DNA of 64,000 nucleotides from Magnolia sinica (lineage: Eukaryota > Streptophyta > Magnoliopsida > Magnoliales > Magnoliaceae), in assembly GCF_029962835.1 (NCBI RefSeq), contig NC_080591.1, positions 44,275,501-44,339,500 on the forward strand, given 5' to 3'. Under the pieces are notes generated by a model. The model saw nothing but the letters and a program-made list of their open reading frames with translations. It was not told the DNA's origin and did no database searches. The translations under genes were made by a program, and so were the position numbers. This document shows, in pieces, positions 12,038 through 23,534 of this stretch. Positions within the stretch are counted from its first letter, which is position 1, and each line of letters starts with the position of its first letter.

Positions 12038-12866
12038 AAAGGTGAAATAGAATGGAGGGATGAGATGAATTGTGATACCTTAAGATTTTTGAGACACAAA
12101 ATAGAGTTTGTGTGCTCAAATGGAAAGGAAATGAGGGAGTTGGGAGATGGATTTGAGGGATAAGGTGGAGAATGGGTATGTGGTGACAAAGATGAAGAAG
12201 ATATGAGAATGGAGGGGAGATTTGAGAGAGAAAAATGAGGTTTTGAGGGATTTAAAGAGCTTGGAGATGTGTAAGGGAGGAAAAGGGAGCAATTAGAAGG
12301 GTTAAAAGGGGTCCCACATGATTTGGTGGGCCCCACAGCACCCCACATGCATCGGCCTGATGCGGCTTGACAGGCCCAGGCAACCTGGGCATGGTGCACC
12401 ACGGTTGACGCGGTGCCGCCGCGGTCCGCTGGACCCGGACGCGGTGCCGCCGCGGTCCGCTAGACTCAGCTCGGTGCCGCCGTAGTTGGGCAGTGGCCAC
12501 CCCCTCCCAGGGTGCCGTATGTGTGTGGGGTCCACTTTGAATCCTCTGATTTGCACTGCTTGGGTTCCCGAGTCCGTTTGAGTCGTTTCGGGTCTCCTTT
12601 TGCATGTATTTGGTCTTTTTGGTTTTGTTTGAATGTGGAATACATTGAATTTTCATCTAAATTCGTCGACCAACAGTTTGGAAAGAATTTAGGATCATTT
12701 CGCATGACCATAGATGCCTACGGGTCTGATTTCAATGGTTAGTTTCGCTGATTAGCGAAACTGGGAATCCTACGACTATTTCTATGTTTCAACGCTCCCT
12801 CCTAAGTCAAAGTATGTTAGTGTGCGTCGTGTTTTCATAAACCAGGTCCATTTTAATCCAAATCAT
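12038..12866 (-). other. Untranslated leader of the chromovirus, with a GC-rich 31-bp triplication
   Basis: No domain is recognisable between the PBS and the 5' ORF. A GC-rich motif beginning GCGGTGCCGCCGCGG recurs at 12410, 12441 and (with changes) about 12471, a period of about 31 bp. Nearer the ORF is a pyrimidine-rich stretch when read on the minus strand. The open frames seen across this leader in several phases are low-complexity read-through, not genes. Confidence 0.55.
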
Positions 12867-12878
12867 GCTCTGATACCA
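12867..12878 (-). other. Primer-binding site (initiator tRNA-Met type)
   Basis: The minus strand reads TGGTATCAGAGC three bases after the 5' LTR end. This is the standard complement of the 3' end of plant initiator tRNA-Met. Confidence 0.88.
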
Positions 12879-12881
12879 ACT

Positions 12882-15800
12882 TGTAGCACCTTGAAAATCG
12901 AGGGTCGAGCAGGAGCCCAACTCCTGAGCTTCAACACATCACTTATGCAACATAGATAATGATGATTAAATGTTGTCTGTATTAGTGTATTAAACATGAG
13001 TGAGATTATACCAAAATAACATATCATACTCTAGAGACAGTTAAATTATGCAAGTGGAAGACTTTGATAAGTATATAAAGTATATAAGTGATTGTACGTA
13101 TCCTGAGTATGATCATGTTACCAAGTCAGTTAATTACATGTCAAATTCTAAAATGTACAAAATGTGTAATGTCATCTAGCCAACATCCTAATAATCCCCA
13201 TCGATCAGAACATGGACTACATAGACCCGCCTGATAACTGCATGTAGGAGAACTCGTCATCGTAAAAGTCTGGCTCTGCTTCGTAAGCATCGTCATCATC
13301 TGCAACTACAACAGGGTCTAGTTGGTGTTTAAAGCACCGTCCCAAAACGTGGGAGTGAGTGATCAACTTAGTGGAGCTATAAGGCAAAGGTTAACATGTT
13401 ATCAATTTAGTCACGTAGTAATGATAAAGCAATACAACATGCATTCCTAGGTACTCTGATTAATGCAAGGATGATATGAGTTAATGATGCATACCCTCGC
13501 CTGCACTCCCTCTGCGACATCATCTCATAATCGCGACATGCACCCATTCCTCTGTGCTCAACTCTAACGCCAAAGGCACATGCAAATGCGGTGCATGTAC
13601 GTGATTAGCCAAGTTCTTAATTAGACTTATTCATATAGCAGGTTTGGGAAGCTAAGGTACCTCCCTTTTTATCTTTTACCTAAACAATAATCCATATAGG
13701 GTCATCAATCCTAGTTAATCACATACGATAGGTAAGTTCGAGAGTTTACACTATAGGTCACTACGAGAGGCTCGTCACCGTCAGCGTAGGCGTACTTCGT
13801 ACTCGAGGTCACTTCACCAGCGCCCTGCTAACTGGTAGTCTATTTTCGAAGGCTCGTCATCAACCCGACTGGGGACCACAGCCAGGTTGCGTCAGTGTAG
13901 GCTAATAGCTCAAATACAGTGTTCCATACCACCGTATTCGGCTCACGAGTTTGAGTTGCTCACTGGTCATTACGGGGAGGCTCGTCACCCCAACATAAGC
14001 CGACAGCTCGGCCACGGTGTCCCATACCACCATGCCCGGCTCATGAGTCTTAGCGGATCGAGGTACCAAGGTCAAACGAGTTTTTCCATTGGTAAGTTGG
14101 TACCTTAGATTCAAGCAGTAGTGTCCATACATGGTGAACATACATTAGACAAATTGGGTTACTTGACAAGCTCAACTAGTATGAGTGTACGTTGAATTAG
14201 TCGACATGGAGCGCATACGCACCCCTCGTGGCCTAGCTACTGTCGGTAATCACCGTATGACTTGGATTCACCAGACGTATCCATCGTGGCTAAAACAGCT
14301 TGGCCACTGATTGTAAACCATTACCGATTGCCTGGACTACATCATAGCCCCAATCACACTCCCAGAAATAGAATTCACATGAGATAGTTAAAGATAGCAT
14401 GTGACAACCAATCCGAATATAAATCTCATTTGAGCATTTTAACAAACACATAGTGTTCATGTTAACATACATAGGCATTTCATTCATAAATCACATAGTA
14501 GTAAGATAGGTTACACAAAGGAGACTGTAACTATGGATAAGGGAATTGAGAATCCTATCTCAACACTCTCATTAAATATATTTCAACAAGCATGTTCTCA
14601 TTCACGCATTTTATCAAACACTTAGACTACACATATCAATATACATGTAATATATTGGTTATAACATATATTATGGCGAGTCCTTTCATGAAGGAGATAC
14701 CACACCTACAACAATCATATACTTACATTTAATAATCATGGCAAGCACAAATCCAAATTCTATATTCATTTCAACATTTAAACAAACACATAGATTGCAT
14801 TATAATTAATATAGTATATATGTGTGTGTAGCAGGCGGAAAACATTGCATCTAAGCATATGTGATAACAATCAAGTCAGACATAAATCATTGTTAACATT
14901 GAAAGCCTTAAAAACTATAACCTAAACGTTTATAGTCCGCACCTTTCGTCGGTAGACTCGTAACGAGCTTAGTTTGAACTCTTTGTCTTTGTCTATGGCA
15001 CAATGACAACCTATATCATGAAATAGGTTAGCTATTTCATTGTCTACTATATTGCAATCCCTAGAACATATTAGGGTTAGGATTGCTTACCTAAGAACGG
15101 AGTCGGAATCGCTGGAATAGTGACACAGACAGACCAGTTTAGCACGTGGAGCAATGGGATTGAATCCCAAGAACAAACCCTAACTCTCTCTCTCTTCTCC
15201 TCACTTTCTCCTTCTCTTTTCTCTCTCTTCTCTCTCTTAGGGTTGGAAATTCATATGGAATGAGAGATGGGTGGGTAAAGGACCTTATATAGGCCAAGGA
15301 CTGATGTAAATGGCCCTAGGGCCATGGTATACTTAGGTTATAGCCAAAAGTTGGCTGTTTCGGTCCAACGGAGCACATCTGGAGGCCCCTTTTCTACATA
15401 CGGTTCAAAGTAAGTCCCCTGACATTGTATCTAGGTCCAGTTAAGTTTTTGGTTCGATCGAATTTACAGATCGACCGCGGAGGATCAGTTTCAGTTCAAC
15501 AGTCATCGACACTCGATCAGGGCCACAAGTGCACTGACATGTGTTGAAATTTTCCCTGATCCATGGGTGTAGTTGGGTCAGAATCTGAAGGTCTGAAGCC
15601 TTAGATTTGGTCTGCAAGTGAACGACTCAATTCACTTAAGTTTCAGTTCATTTTTTTAAAGGTATTCACGTTTTTGCATAGTTCACTCCGGGCTCAAGTT
15701 GTGCGTTTCGGGATACTATCTGGACTTAATTTTTAAGATGGTCTTCAATCCCAATAAGGCGGTCATAACCGTACAGTTTTGGGGTCGTCAGACTTTTGAC

Positions 15801-16069
15801 GCGTGGTCCAGGTCCGATACGAAGTTTCGTGATGCTCCCGAGAGCAACTGGGTTTTGATATGGATCCTAAGTTTTTAGGTAACATAGCGTTAGCAGTTCT
15901 ACTCATTTTAGGTCTTGTAGTTTGTATTTAAAGTCATCCAAGCTAATCCAACAGGTGATTTAGTTTAACACTTAATTAATCTTCGTTTAATTTCTAAAGG
16001 ATTTGGTCCTTAGTGATATCTACCTGAGGTGGTCCTCGGGTCTTTGTACGGATTTTTCCGAGAGTTATA
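12882..16069 (-). repeat. 5' LTR of the chromovirus
   Basis: 3188-bp LTR with the same order of blocks as 5795-8246 and the solo LTR at 961-4042. It ends TGTAGCACC at the PBS side and GTTATA at the outer side (the canonical TGTAACG is decayed). A minus-strand TATA box lies near 15283-15293, followed downstream in transcription by a CT/GA-rich leader at about 15180-15240. Confidence 0.9.
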
Positions 16070-16074
16070 ATAAC

Positions 16075-16250
16075 TCTAGCGTAATTATTATATCTAAAAA
16101 TCCCATCTAGCATTCCCGTAAGAAGCATATTGATATTTGGTATTACTATATCCTGGATTTATTTGAGGATAAAGTTATTTCGTTGGAATATATTCAAACA
16201 AAAAATCAACTTGCTGACATATTTACTAAACCTCTTGACAGAAATTGATT
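16075..16250 (+). pseudogene. copia RNase H C-terminus (continued from 5794)
   Basis: Reads SSVIIISKNP…KKHIDIWYYYILDLFEDKV…QLADIFTKPLD, the closing motif of copia RNase H. It joins to the fragment ending at 5794 once the chromovirus and one TSD copy are removed. Confidence 0.88.
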
Positions 16251-16404
16251 TTCAAAATTGATAATGGATATTGGTATGTGTAATCCTAATTGAGCTTATC
16301 ATTGTGTATTTGCATGCTTTATTTGTTATATTTTTGTGTAAATAATTGGTGTAAAATAAATCAAAATTTTTAAATAAAAATTTGTATTTTTTAGTTGCTT
16401 GCAC

Positions 16405-16500
16405 GACCGGTCGAGCACATACTCGACCAGTCGCGGCTTGACGAGTCGAGCATGTAGTCGACCGGTCGAGTTTCGCAGTTGGAGGCCCTTTATAAGAGAG
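16405..16500 (+). promoter_or_regulatory. GACYRGTC palindrome cluster with TATA-like box upstream of ORF3
   Basis: Palindromic octamers (GACCGGTC, GACCAGTC, GACGAGTC, GACCGGTC) begin at 16405, 16425, 16440 and 16460, a 20-15-20 spacing. The sister element has the same spacing at 24929, 24949, 24964 and 24984. A TATA-like CTTTATAAGAG follows at about 16488. ORF3 begins about 260 bp further on. The motif is the same as in the U3 arrays of the LTRs. A role as an internal promoter for ORF3 is inference. Confidence 0.55.
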
Positions 16501-16758
16501 AAAAATCACTTTTTTTTCACCATTTTCTCTTCTTCCACATTTGGCCCTTCTCTGACCTGTCGAACCCACCATCAATTAGTGTTTGGTAGGTGCTTCATTT
16601 TTTTATTTCCTTTCATATTTGGGTTCCCATTTGCATATCTTGCTAGATTTTGGTTTAGATTTGAGGTTTTCTCTTGATTTGCAAAGGTTTTAGCTCAAAA
16701 TCTGATTTGCTTCAAACCCCATCTTCCATTGTTGCTTTTCTTACTTTGTATCTTGCAA

Positions 16759-17896
16759 TGGAAGGTCGCTCAAAGAAGAAAGATACTCGAGCTTCCTCTT
16801 CTCGTTCTACACCTATTAGGGTACGAACCCTTCGATCACCCGAGGAAGATCCTGAATATGTGTGAGATTTTCACACTTGGGAGATCATTGTTGAGCGGAC
16901 TGTCAATTCAAATCACTTGGCTCAATTTCAACTTCTTCCCATCCTAGTGGTTGTAGGTTGGGAAAACATTTTAAATTGGGGCGGACCCGCATACCGCTCC
17001 ATTGCGCAGGGTATGTTTGCTTGTATGAGCAATGTATCACTTGAAATTTTGACTTTCACAATTACCTTTAGGGAAGACAATTTTCAAGTTGATAGGTACA
17101 TAATTTCAAATTTGTTAGACATCAATGTGAATGATGATGGTATATCCATACCAACTTTAGCCGATCGATTAAATGAATCGAAAAGATGTTTGGTAACTCG
17201 TAAATTATGTAACATGGACTCGGAATAGAATGATGGAAATGCGCTTCGGGCCAATCAAATGTTGCCCAAATACAGGGTCTTGCATCACATTTTTATTACA
17301 AATATCCATGCTTTGGAAACAAAGCCAAGCTTACTTCATTCATGGCTCGCATTTTACATTCTGTTGTGTCTGGTATTCCCATCTGTCTTCCATCTTTGAT
17401 ATGCTATATTATTATTCAATTTCGTCTTCATCTGGGCCATGGATATATTCCCTTCGCCTATTTGATGACCACCTTAGCCGTGCACTGCAATATGGTCATG
17501 CCTCCTGGTGAAGCTCCTATTTCAGTTCTCCCCTTCAATAACTCAAATATAAACAAGATGAACCTAAAGCTGAATCCAGGCCAAATGGATGTGGGAGCAG
17601 AAGAAGTTAGTGAAGAAGATGCATTTCCAATCGAGACCATGATGGAAGATATATTTAATGAACTTGAATATGATGATGTCGAAGCTGATCCTGATTTTCA
17701 GGTGCCTCAGTTTGATGAGCGTCTTTGCTCTTTGGAAGAGAAGGTGGATGCCTTGAAAGTTTCTCAAGACAATCTGAATGAGAGTAAAAAATCATCTATG
17801 AAATATATGCGAAAATACTTTCATCACATTACCAGAGGACTTCATCGGATTGATCCATCTATTACACCTCCGTCTTCTTCTGGATCAGATCAGTGA
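16759..17896 (+). pseudogene. Third ORF of the copia element (downstream of pol), broken
   Basis: Starts MEGRSKKKDTRASSSRS at 16759 and ends at the TGA after 17893. Seen in order: a basic Ser/Arg-rich start; a block with NWGGPAYRSIAQGMF; a hydrophobic stretch around 17345-17480 (ILHSVV…ICLPSLICYIII…IPFAYLMTT) that could be membrane-embedded or a buried helix; an acidic segment; and a coiled-coil-like C-terminus (LEEKVDALKVSQDNLNES). Stops at about 16863 and 17226 and frame changes show it is inactive. The sister copy has a collinear ORF at 23535-24640. Position after pol is that of the 'envelope-like' ORF of SIRE/Maximus copias. The AYRxx-block also recalls Athila or plant-transposon-protein ORFs. 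Function is unknown. Confidence 0.65.
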
Positions 17897-18401
17897 TATT
17901 TTTCTTTACATTTTGGACATGTATAACTTGGATTATGACTTTATATTTTGCTAGACCTGTATGACTGGTTGATCTTTTGGATGCTTAACTTTATGACACT
18001 TATGATCCTATCATCAAGTGAAGATGTGCTACATTCAAGTCATGGAGTATTGCTTCAAGTTCAAGTACGGCTTCAAATTCAAGATCAAGTCAAAGTGCTA
18101 GCTCAAGTGCAAGTTCTAGACCTAGTTCATGTGCTACTTCAAGTCTATATGTTAGCTTAAAGGCACTACATGGACAAGATCAAGTTTAAGAACTTCAAAT
18201 GCTCAAGATTAAGTTCAAGAATTTCAAGTTTACAAGATCATGCTTCAAGAACTTCAAGTACAAGATCAATTGGAAGCAACTGAAGTTACATGGTTCAATG
18301 TTCAACTTTCAGGTATATATGACCCTAGAAAGACCTTAGGATTAGGTCATTCATATTGCATATTCTATATGGGTTAATATACTTTTTATAGCCTTTGGTT
18401 C

Positions 18402-18641
18402 AACTAGTCTTAGCCTATGTTCGACTAGTCTAGGCTCTGGTTCGACCAGTCCAGGATTTGTCTCGACCAGTCCAGGAAATAACTTAAAATTTCAAATTTT
18501 TTTGGTAAGATCACGACCAGTCGAGCATGCTTCTCGACCAGTCATGGGAACAGTGCTCGACCAATCAAATAGGGCTTGACTCAAACTCTAGCAATCATTT
18601 TGAGCTCCACTCAACCAGTTGAGCAGTCCACTCGACCAATC
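18402..18641 (+). promoter_or_regulatory. U3 array of 21-bp-phased GACYRGTC palindromes
   Basis: Octamers start at 18402, 18423, 18444 and 18465 (exactly 21 bp apart). Others start at 18515 and 18536 (21 apart), 18559, and 18613 and 18634 (21 apart). The core is the palindrome GAC[CT][AG]GTC, often flanked as TCGACCAGTCGA. Some copies are degenerate (AACTAGTC, GACCAATC). The array ends about 100 bp upstream of the TATA box. Confidence 0.8.
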
Positions 18642-18742
18642 GATGGTCGGTTTTATCCGATCGTGCTAGAATTTTTGAAATTTAATTGTTCTTAGGACCA
18701 GTCGAAGGAGAACTTAGACCAATTGAAGGAACCATTTTTCTG

Positions 18743-18754
18743 CCTATAAATAGA
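18743..18754 (+). promoter_or_regulatory. TATA box of the plus copia LTR
   Basis: CCTATAAATAGAGG, a near-consensus plant TATA box, sits directly after the palindrome array. The sister LTRs have TTATAAATAGAG at the same place on the minus strand (about 22140-22151 and 30998-31011). Confidence 0.75.
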
Positions 18755-20531
18755 GGTCTTTTCTCAGAGTTTTTCATTCATTCCAAGCTAAATCAAGCCA
18801 CCATTCTGAGAGTTAAGTCCCCGTGATTGTAAAGCTATTGTACGGTAAGTTAAGATTCTTTTATAGCTTTTTTGATTTACAATTTTTTGATCGCTTACTA
18901 CTTCAATCTAATTTTATAAAAGGGAATTCTGATCTATCCTTTTAAAGATCCAAGAAATTGAATCAAAGTAGCCCAAAGTTAAATTAATTTAAAATTCATT
19001 TACGCCTAGAACCCTTGCATTTATGTCATTGAACATTGAACATCTTCATCTTCAAAGAAGCGGCTCTACCGGGCTACATCGAAGAAGAATCTTCAGATAA
19101 GTATTTTATATTTTTTGTATTTGATTTGTAAGATTAGCTAGAAAATCTCTATTTTTGGTTTTGACTGAGATCAGCTAGAAAATCTCAACGCAGGGTTTTT
19201 TTTTTATTGTGTAAGCCCAATTGAAAAACACAGCTGTAAAGGTTTTAAGGTGAACCTTGGAAAACCTTCTTTCTTAGTGAAAGCCAATATCACGTGGGTT
19301 GTGATTATTGGGAGTGGAGTAGGTGTCGCTATTTGCGAACAGTTGGTGTACACACTGAACCACTATAATTCTTGGAGTTGTGGTGGATGTTGTATGTGAT
19401 GTATTTGTTTTGAATGCTTGTATCTCTTTCATGTACATGTGGTGAATGTTGTATATCACGCCCCAAACTCAGAAACTAGGCTCCAGAATTTCTGATCGCC
19501 GAATCTGCGCCGACATCCTCCATAGTGCCCCATTCTCGGTTCCTGGTACCCATATGCTAATTCCGATCCTGGGATCTATAAGGAAGATTTTTAATAAGAT
19601 TTTTTTTTTGTAATGGAGCATAACCACAAGCATAACCAAGTCACAAAACAACATCACCACATATCCACTATATCAGAAATTTTGAGTACAATGCGGAAAT
19701 GGAAATACAAATATAGATATTGAAACTCCAAAAGCTCAGCTACACGCTCTTACCTCTGTGCTGCTGCTGCGATCCAATGTCACCTGCATGCAACGGTCGT
19801 GCATAAGCTTACGAAAAGCTTAGAGGGTGGTGTAAGTGTGTGTGCAAGCAAGTGTCAAATATGCAATATCAGAGTAATGCGAAAATATGCTGGTAATTCT
19901 ATGAATAGTATCAGTCGTACCAAGGTTATATGATGTAAGGGTTGAATGCTATCGGCCATACCGAGGCCATGCGATGCAAGGCATGAATGCTGTCGGCCAT
20001 ACCGACGCCATGCGATGCGAGGCCTATGTAGCCAAATGTCATATGCAAGATGTAACACAAGCATGTCAGTCCTTATCTGAATCAACATAACAATACAGCT
20101 AATCTTTGGAATATCACCGGGGTCTATTGCACTCCACACTGATTGCCGCCTCCCTAGTCACACAGCCCAACGAGTGAAAGAGACCACACTATCCGCCTGA
20201 CCAGTAGTCTGCCAATACATACTCGACTCATCAATAGCGGATCCATTTGTAAGCTAGTCAAACTCAGCCTAGCTTATAGCCCCCTCACTCGGGCGGATAA
20301 GGCCGCACCCCCTTCTAACCGACCACGACACAGTGGGAGACACGACCTACTGGTATTCGGTACTCATGTGCTCATGCATCCACTCAGTCTAAATATTGGA
20401 GTATCTCCTGGTACCAAAAGGTTCGGGGACTTTCACCCAAGGACATCCTATGTGCCCAAAGTATTAAAGCCAATATTTTCAGTATCCAATCCAGTCATCC
20501 ACAATGTGCCTATGGAGGACATGACCCTAAC

Positions 20532-20650
20532 CACTACCAAAAAAATGAGCAAAGGCTACGGACTATATAGATCTATAGCTGCGGCTTTAATCTGTAGCTA
20601 AATAGCTATGGATTTAATTCATAGCTATAGGCTACGACCCACCGTCACAC
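20532..20650 (+). repeat. CACTA left terminal inverted repeat and subterminal repeats
   Basis: After the terminal CACTACC the region is dense in GGCTACGG, TAGCTATGG and ATAGCTATAG variants in both orientations, typical of CACTA subterminal transposase-binding arrays. Confidence 0.75.
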
Positions 20651-21091
20651 TTTTATAAATTGACGGTCTCATAAGGGTCTTTGTTGGGCCCATTGTAATG
20701 CATTTGTTTTATCTAAGCCGTCCATCTATTTTGATATCGTATTTTAGGGTATGAGCCCAAAAAAAGAGGCATATTGAAGCCTCAAGTGGACCACACAATA
20801 GTAAACATTGAAAATTATGTGCATATTGTTGAAAGTTATTTTGGAGTGGTGTGGTTGACTTGGGCCTTCAATCTGCCTTATTTTTGGTTTCATGTCCTAT
20901 CCATGGTTGCCTAAATCAATGGGCTGCATGGATAAGTCACATCCATCATGGTGGCCCCCATGAAGCCCCCGAGATCACCGTCCAAAATAATAGCCTAAGA
21001 AGTGGATTGGCTGCTGTCGCACACACCACGGATGTGATTTGGTGTGTTAATGTCATCAAGTTTTGTGGGTCCCATCATGATGTATGAGTTA
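20651..21091. repeat. GTGGGCCCAC-type repeat cores inside the CACTA
   Basis: Contains GGGCCCATTGTAATGCATTTG, GCCGTCCATCT, GAGCCCAAAAA and AAGTGGACCACAC, the order of blocks found in the short repeats of 44764-52345. A second core starts near 21050 (GGGTCCCATCATGATGTATG) and continues after the copia at 31912-32080, so the copia inserted into this repeat. Confidence 0.6.
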
Positions 21092-23022
21092 TGAAAAGGC
21101 CGAGCTATATGTCCTAGGGAGGCAGAGAATATGTCAAATGAAAAAAATAACAGCAGAATTTAAATAAATTAAATACAGATAGCAATAGACAATCCCACAA
21201 TGCTAAATTTAAAGACAACCTCAAATGAATGAGTATTGAGAGGTTGATACAGATGTTGTTCTAAGGACAACCTTACACCATAAAAACCAAGGGTTTATGT
21301 TAGGACAACCTTACTAGAACGGTTTGTGTATCAAAAACTCAAACTGATATACAAGAATAAAGAAATAAATAACAAGGAAAGAAATATACGCTATTACAAC
21401 ATTCTCCACACTTGCATAAAAGAAATTACAACATTTTCCACAATGCAAAAAGGGAAATTACAATCATCCACAAAAAGAAATAAACAATCAATCCATAAGA
21501 CCATAAATTATGGTGGTTCGCTTGTGTGTACACCAACTGTTTAGAAAAACAGTCAAACAACTACTCCACTCCTAATATCCTCACACAGTGGATATTAGCG
21601 TTCATTATGAAAATAGGTTTTTTCAGGTTCACCTAAAATCCTCACAATTGTGTCTTTCAAGTGGGCTTACACAATTCAAAAAACCCATACTCTGAGTTTT
21701 CGAGATCACCTTAGACAAACCAAAATAGAGAGACTTTTCTAGCACAATCTCAATGAAACCAAAATGCAGAAATTTACAATAATGTAAAATACCTAGATAT
21801 TCTCTTTTTGATGAAGCCCGGAAGAACCAAATCGGAGTAGAAGTTCAACGTAGAAGTTCAATGTCCAAACTCACTTATGAAATGATTCTAGGTTCTAAAT
21901 TGATTTTAGATTAAAGCAAGTTGGGCTAGCTTGATTTGATTTTGATTCTAAGAAATGAGAATACTTCAATCCCTCTTTCAAAAAGAATTGGAATGCGAAA
22001 ATTCAAAATCAAATGCAAAGAAAGCTAATAAAAGAGAATATTAAATGAGTACAATATAGCTTAAAAAGATCACTAACTTATCTCTCAGAGTGGTGTATTG
22101 ATTTAGCTTGAATTGAATGAAAAAATTTGAAATTTGTACTCTATTTATAAGTGAAGAAATCGCGTTCACGATTGGTCCTGATGACACCACGACTGGTCGT
22201 AGGACCAATAGATTTTTAAAATTTTAAGCGTGATAAGAGAAAGTCGTTCCACGACTAGTGGTATGCCCTGCATGACCAGTTAAGAGACCTCCACGACTGG
22301 TCGTGTGGAAGAAGATTTAGTTGTTGGACTTTGAGTTGACGCTGTAGGACTGGTCGAGAACGAGTCGAGCATTGTTCACACGACCGATCGAGCAGTCTCC
22401 AGGACTGGTCGGGACTGGTCGAGGCTTAATTAAAAAATTTTAAAATTTTATAACAAACTTAGGACTAGTCATGCCAGTGTTAGGATTAGTCGAACAGAGT
22501 CCAAGACTAGTCGAGAAATAGTCTATTTATTTATAAAATGATCTAATTGAATTATATATTCAAAATGACCTACCCTATGGTCAATCTAGGGTCATTCATA
22601 CCTTATACATGATGTATGAACATTGAAACTTCTTTTTTTTCAGATGATAGTCGTTCTTTGAAGTTCGCGAAGCTTGAGATCTTGTCATAGGATGAAGCTT
22701 GAACTTGAGTCTTTTGAAGCTTGAAATTGACTAACGTTGAAGCTTAAACTTGAGTATCAAAATCTAGGAACATTGTCTTGACTTGTACGAAGCTTTGAAA
22801 ATTATGAACTCTTAAAGCTTGAAAGCTTGAATTCACAATTGATGTTATACATGAACATGAACAAGTAATCTTGCCTTTGAAGTTTTTGAACTAAAGACCC
22901 TTGTCCTTGAGAGATGCACAGACTTCATTATGTAGATGAGCTACACAAGACACAGATTCCAAGAGAGGTTTTGGCACTACAAAATTTGACAATTATAGGA
23001 GCTAGAAATTATAGCACTTACA
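21092..23022 (-). repeat. 3' LTR of the minus copia
   Basis: Starts TGAAAAGGCC and ends CACTTACA on the plus strand (minus-strand TGTAAGTG…CCTTTTCA). Collinear with 29935-31911. Contains palindromes at 22170 and 22191, then 22253, 22274 and 22295 (21-bp steps), 22348, 22382, 22403 and 22413. Confidence 0.9.
22170..22520 (-). promoter_or_regulatory. U3 palindrome array, left LTR of minus copia
   Basis: GACYRGTC-type octamers at 22170/22191 and 22253/22274/22295 are spaced by 21 bp, and 22382/22403 by 21 bp with another at +10 (22413). Further copies lie near 22470-22520. In transcription direction (minus) the array immediately precedes the TATA box at about 22140-22151. Confidence 0.78.
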
Positions 23023-23034
23023 ATCTCCCCCTTT
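23023..23034 (-). other. Polypurine tract of the minus copia
   Basis: Minus-strand AAAGGGGGAGAT abuts the 3' LTR start (TGTAAGTG), the expected position. Confidence 0.8.
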
Positions 23035-23534
23035 GTCAAATTTGTGACAAAGTACACTCCATATAAATATAAGCATTATACGCACAAAGAATCATGCACC
23101 AGTTATCAATTTGCATCAATTCCACCAATAAGACTCCCCCTTCACCAAAATAGAATCATTCACAATTAATTCATCCATAATCCACATCCATATACAATCC
23201 ACATGCCATATACCAATATACCACAATCACCATATATTAAGCATGCCAAAATTCTCCCCCCTTTTGTCACAATATGACAAAGGAAGGAATCAAGAAATAG
23301 AAGTGGAATTAGATAAAGAAGGAAAAATAAGAAGAGTATTGAGGAATAAATTATCAAGATAGTCAACATATTAAATCCATAAGCAAGTCATATTCAAACC
23401 AAGTTCAACCAAGTACTACCAAGTTAAGTCAAGTATAACCTAACAAGACAAAAGAAATCCAAGTATCATTAAAGTTATTACAAACCAAGATTAGAAAATA
23501 CTAATCAGATCCTCAAGAGGGAGCAGGAATAAAT
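23035..23534 (-). other. Untranslated stretch between ORF3 and the PPT of the minus copia
   Basis: AT-rich. It contains a second CCCCCCTTTTGTCAC run at about 23256-23270 that resembles the true PPT region. No ORF of interest. Confidence 0.5.

Larger units (their letters stand above)
5795..16069 (-). mobile_element. Complete but defective Ty3/gypsy chromovirus (Tekay/Del-like)
   Basis: 10,275-bp element read on the minus strand: 5' LTR 12882-16069, PBS 12867-12878, unusual 5' ORF, protease, RT, RNase H, integrase with chromodomain, PPT 8247-8260, 3' LTR 5795-8246. TSD ATAAC occurs at 5790-5794 and 16070-16074, and excising the element rejoins the host copia RNase H (…CNN|SSVIIISKNP…). The order PR-RT-RH-IN plus a C-terminal chromodomain-like segment places it among the chromoviruses. 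The retrotransposon gag domain with its CCHC knuckle is not visible, so the element cannot be autonomous as it stands. Its right LTR is longer than the left because the left has lost roughly 740 bp. Confidence 0.9.
17960..19453 (+). repeat. 3' LTR of the plus copia, first part
   Basis: From about 17960 the sequence becomes rich in TTCAAG/CAAGTT repeats, as in the sister LTRs. It then aligns through GACCCTAGA…AGGTCATTC (18320-18350), the U3 palindrome array (18402-18641), a TATA box and a leader. The left boundary is uncertain because no TG start or polypurine tract is visible between ORF3 and the LTR. That stretch may be deleted. The LTR is interrupted at 19453 (TSD TTGTA) and resumes at 41477. 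Confidence 0.75.

Noticed and set aside
12252-12711. Several overlapping open frames in the chromovirus leader
   Set aside because: Three frames are open at once across GC-rich repeated sequence, with no domain or conserved start.
18402-18641. Regularly spaced palindromic repeats reminiscent of a CRISPR array
   Set aside because: The repeats are 8-10 bp with about 11-bp spacers, lie in the U3 of an LTR next to a TATA box, and the genome is a plant.
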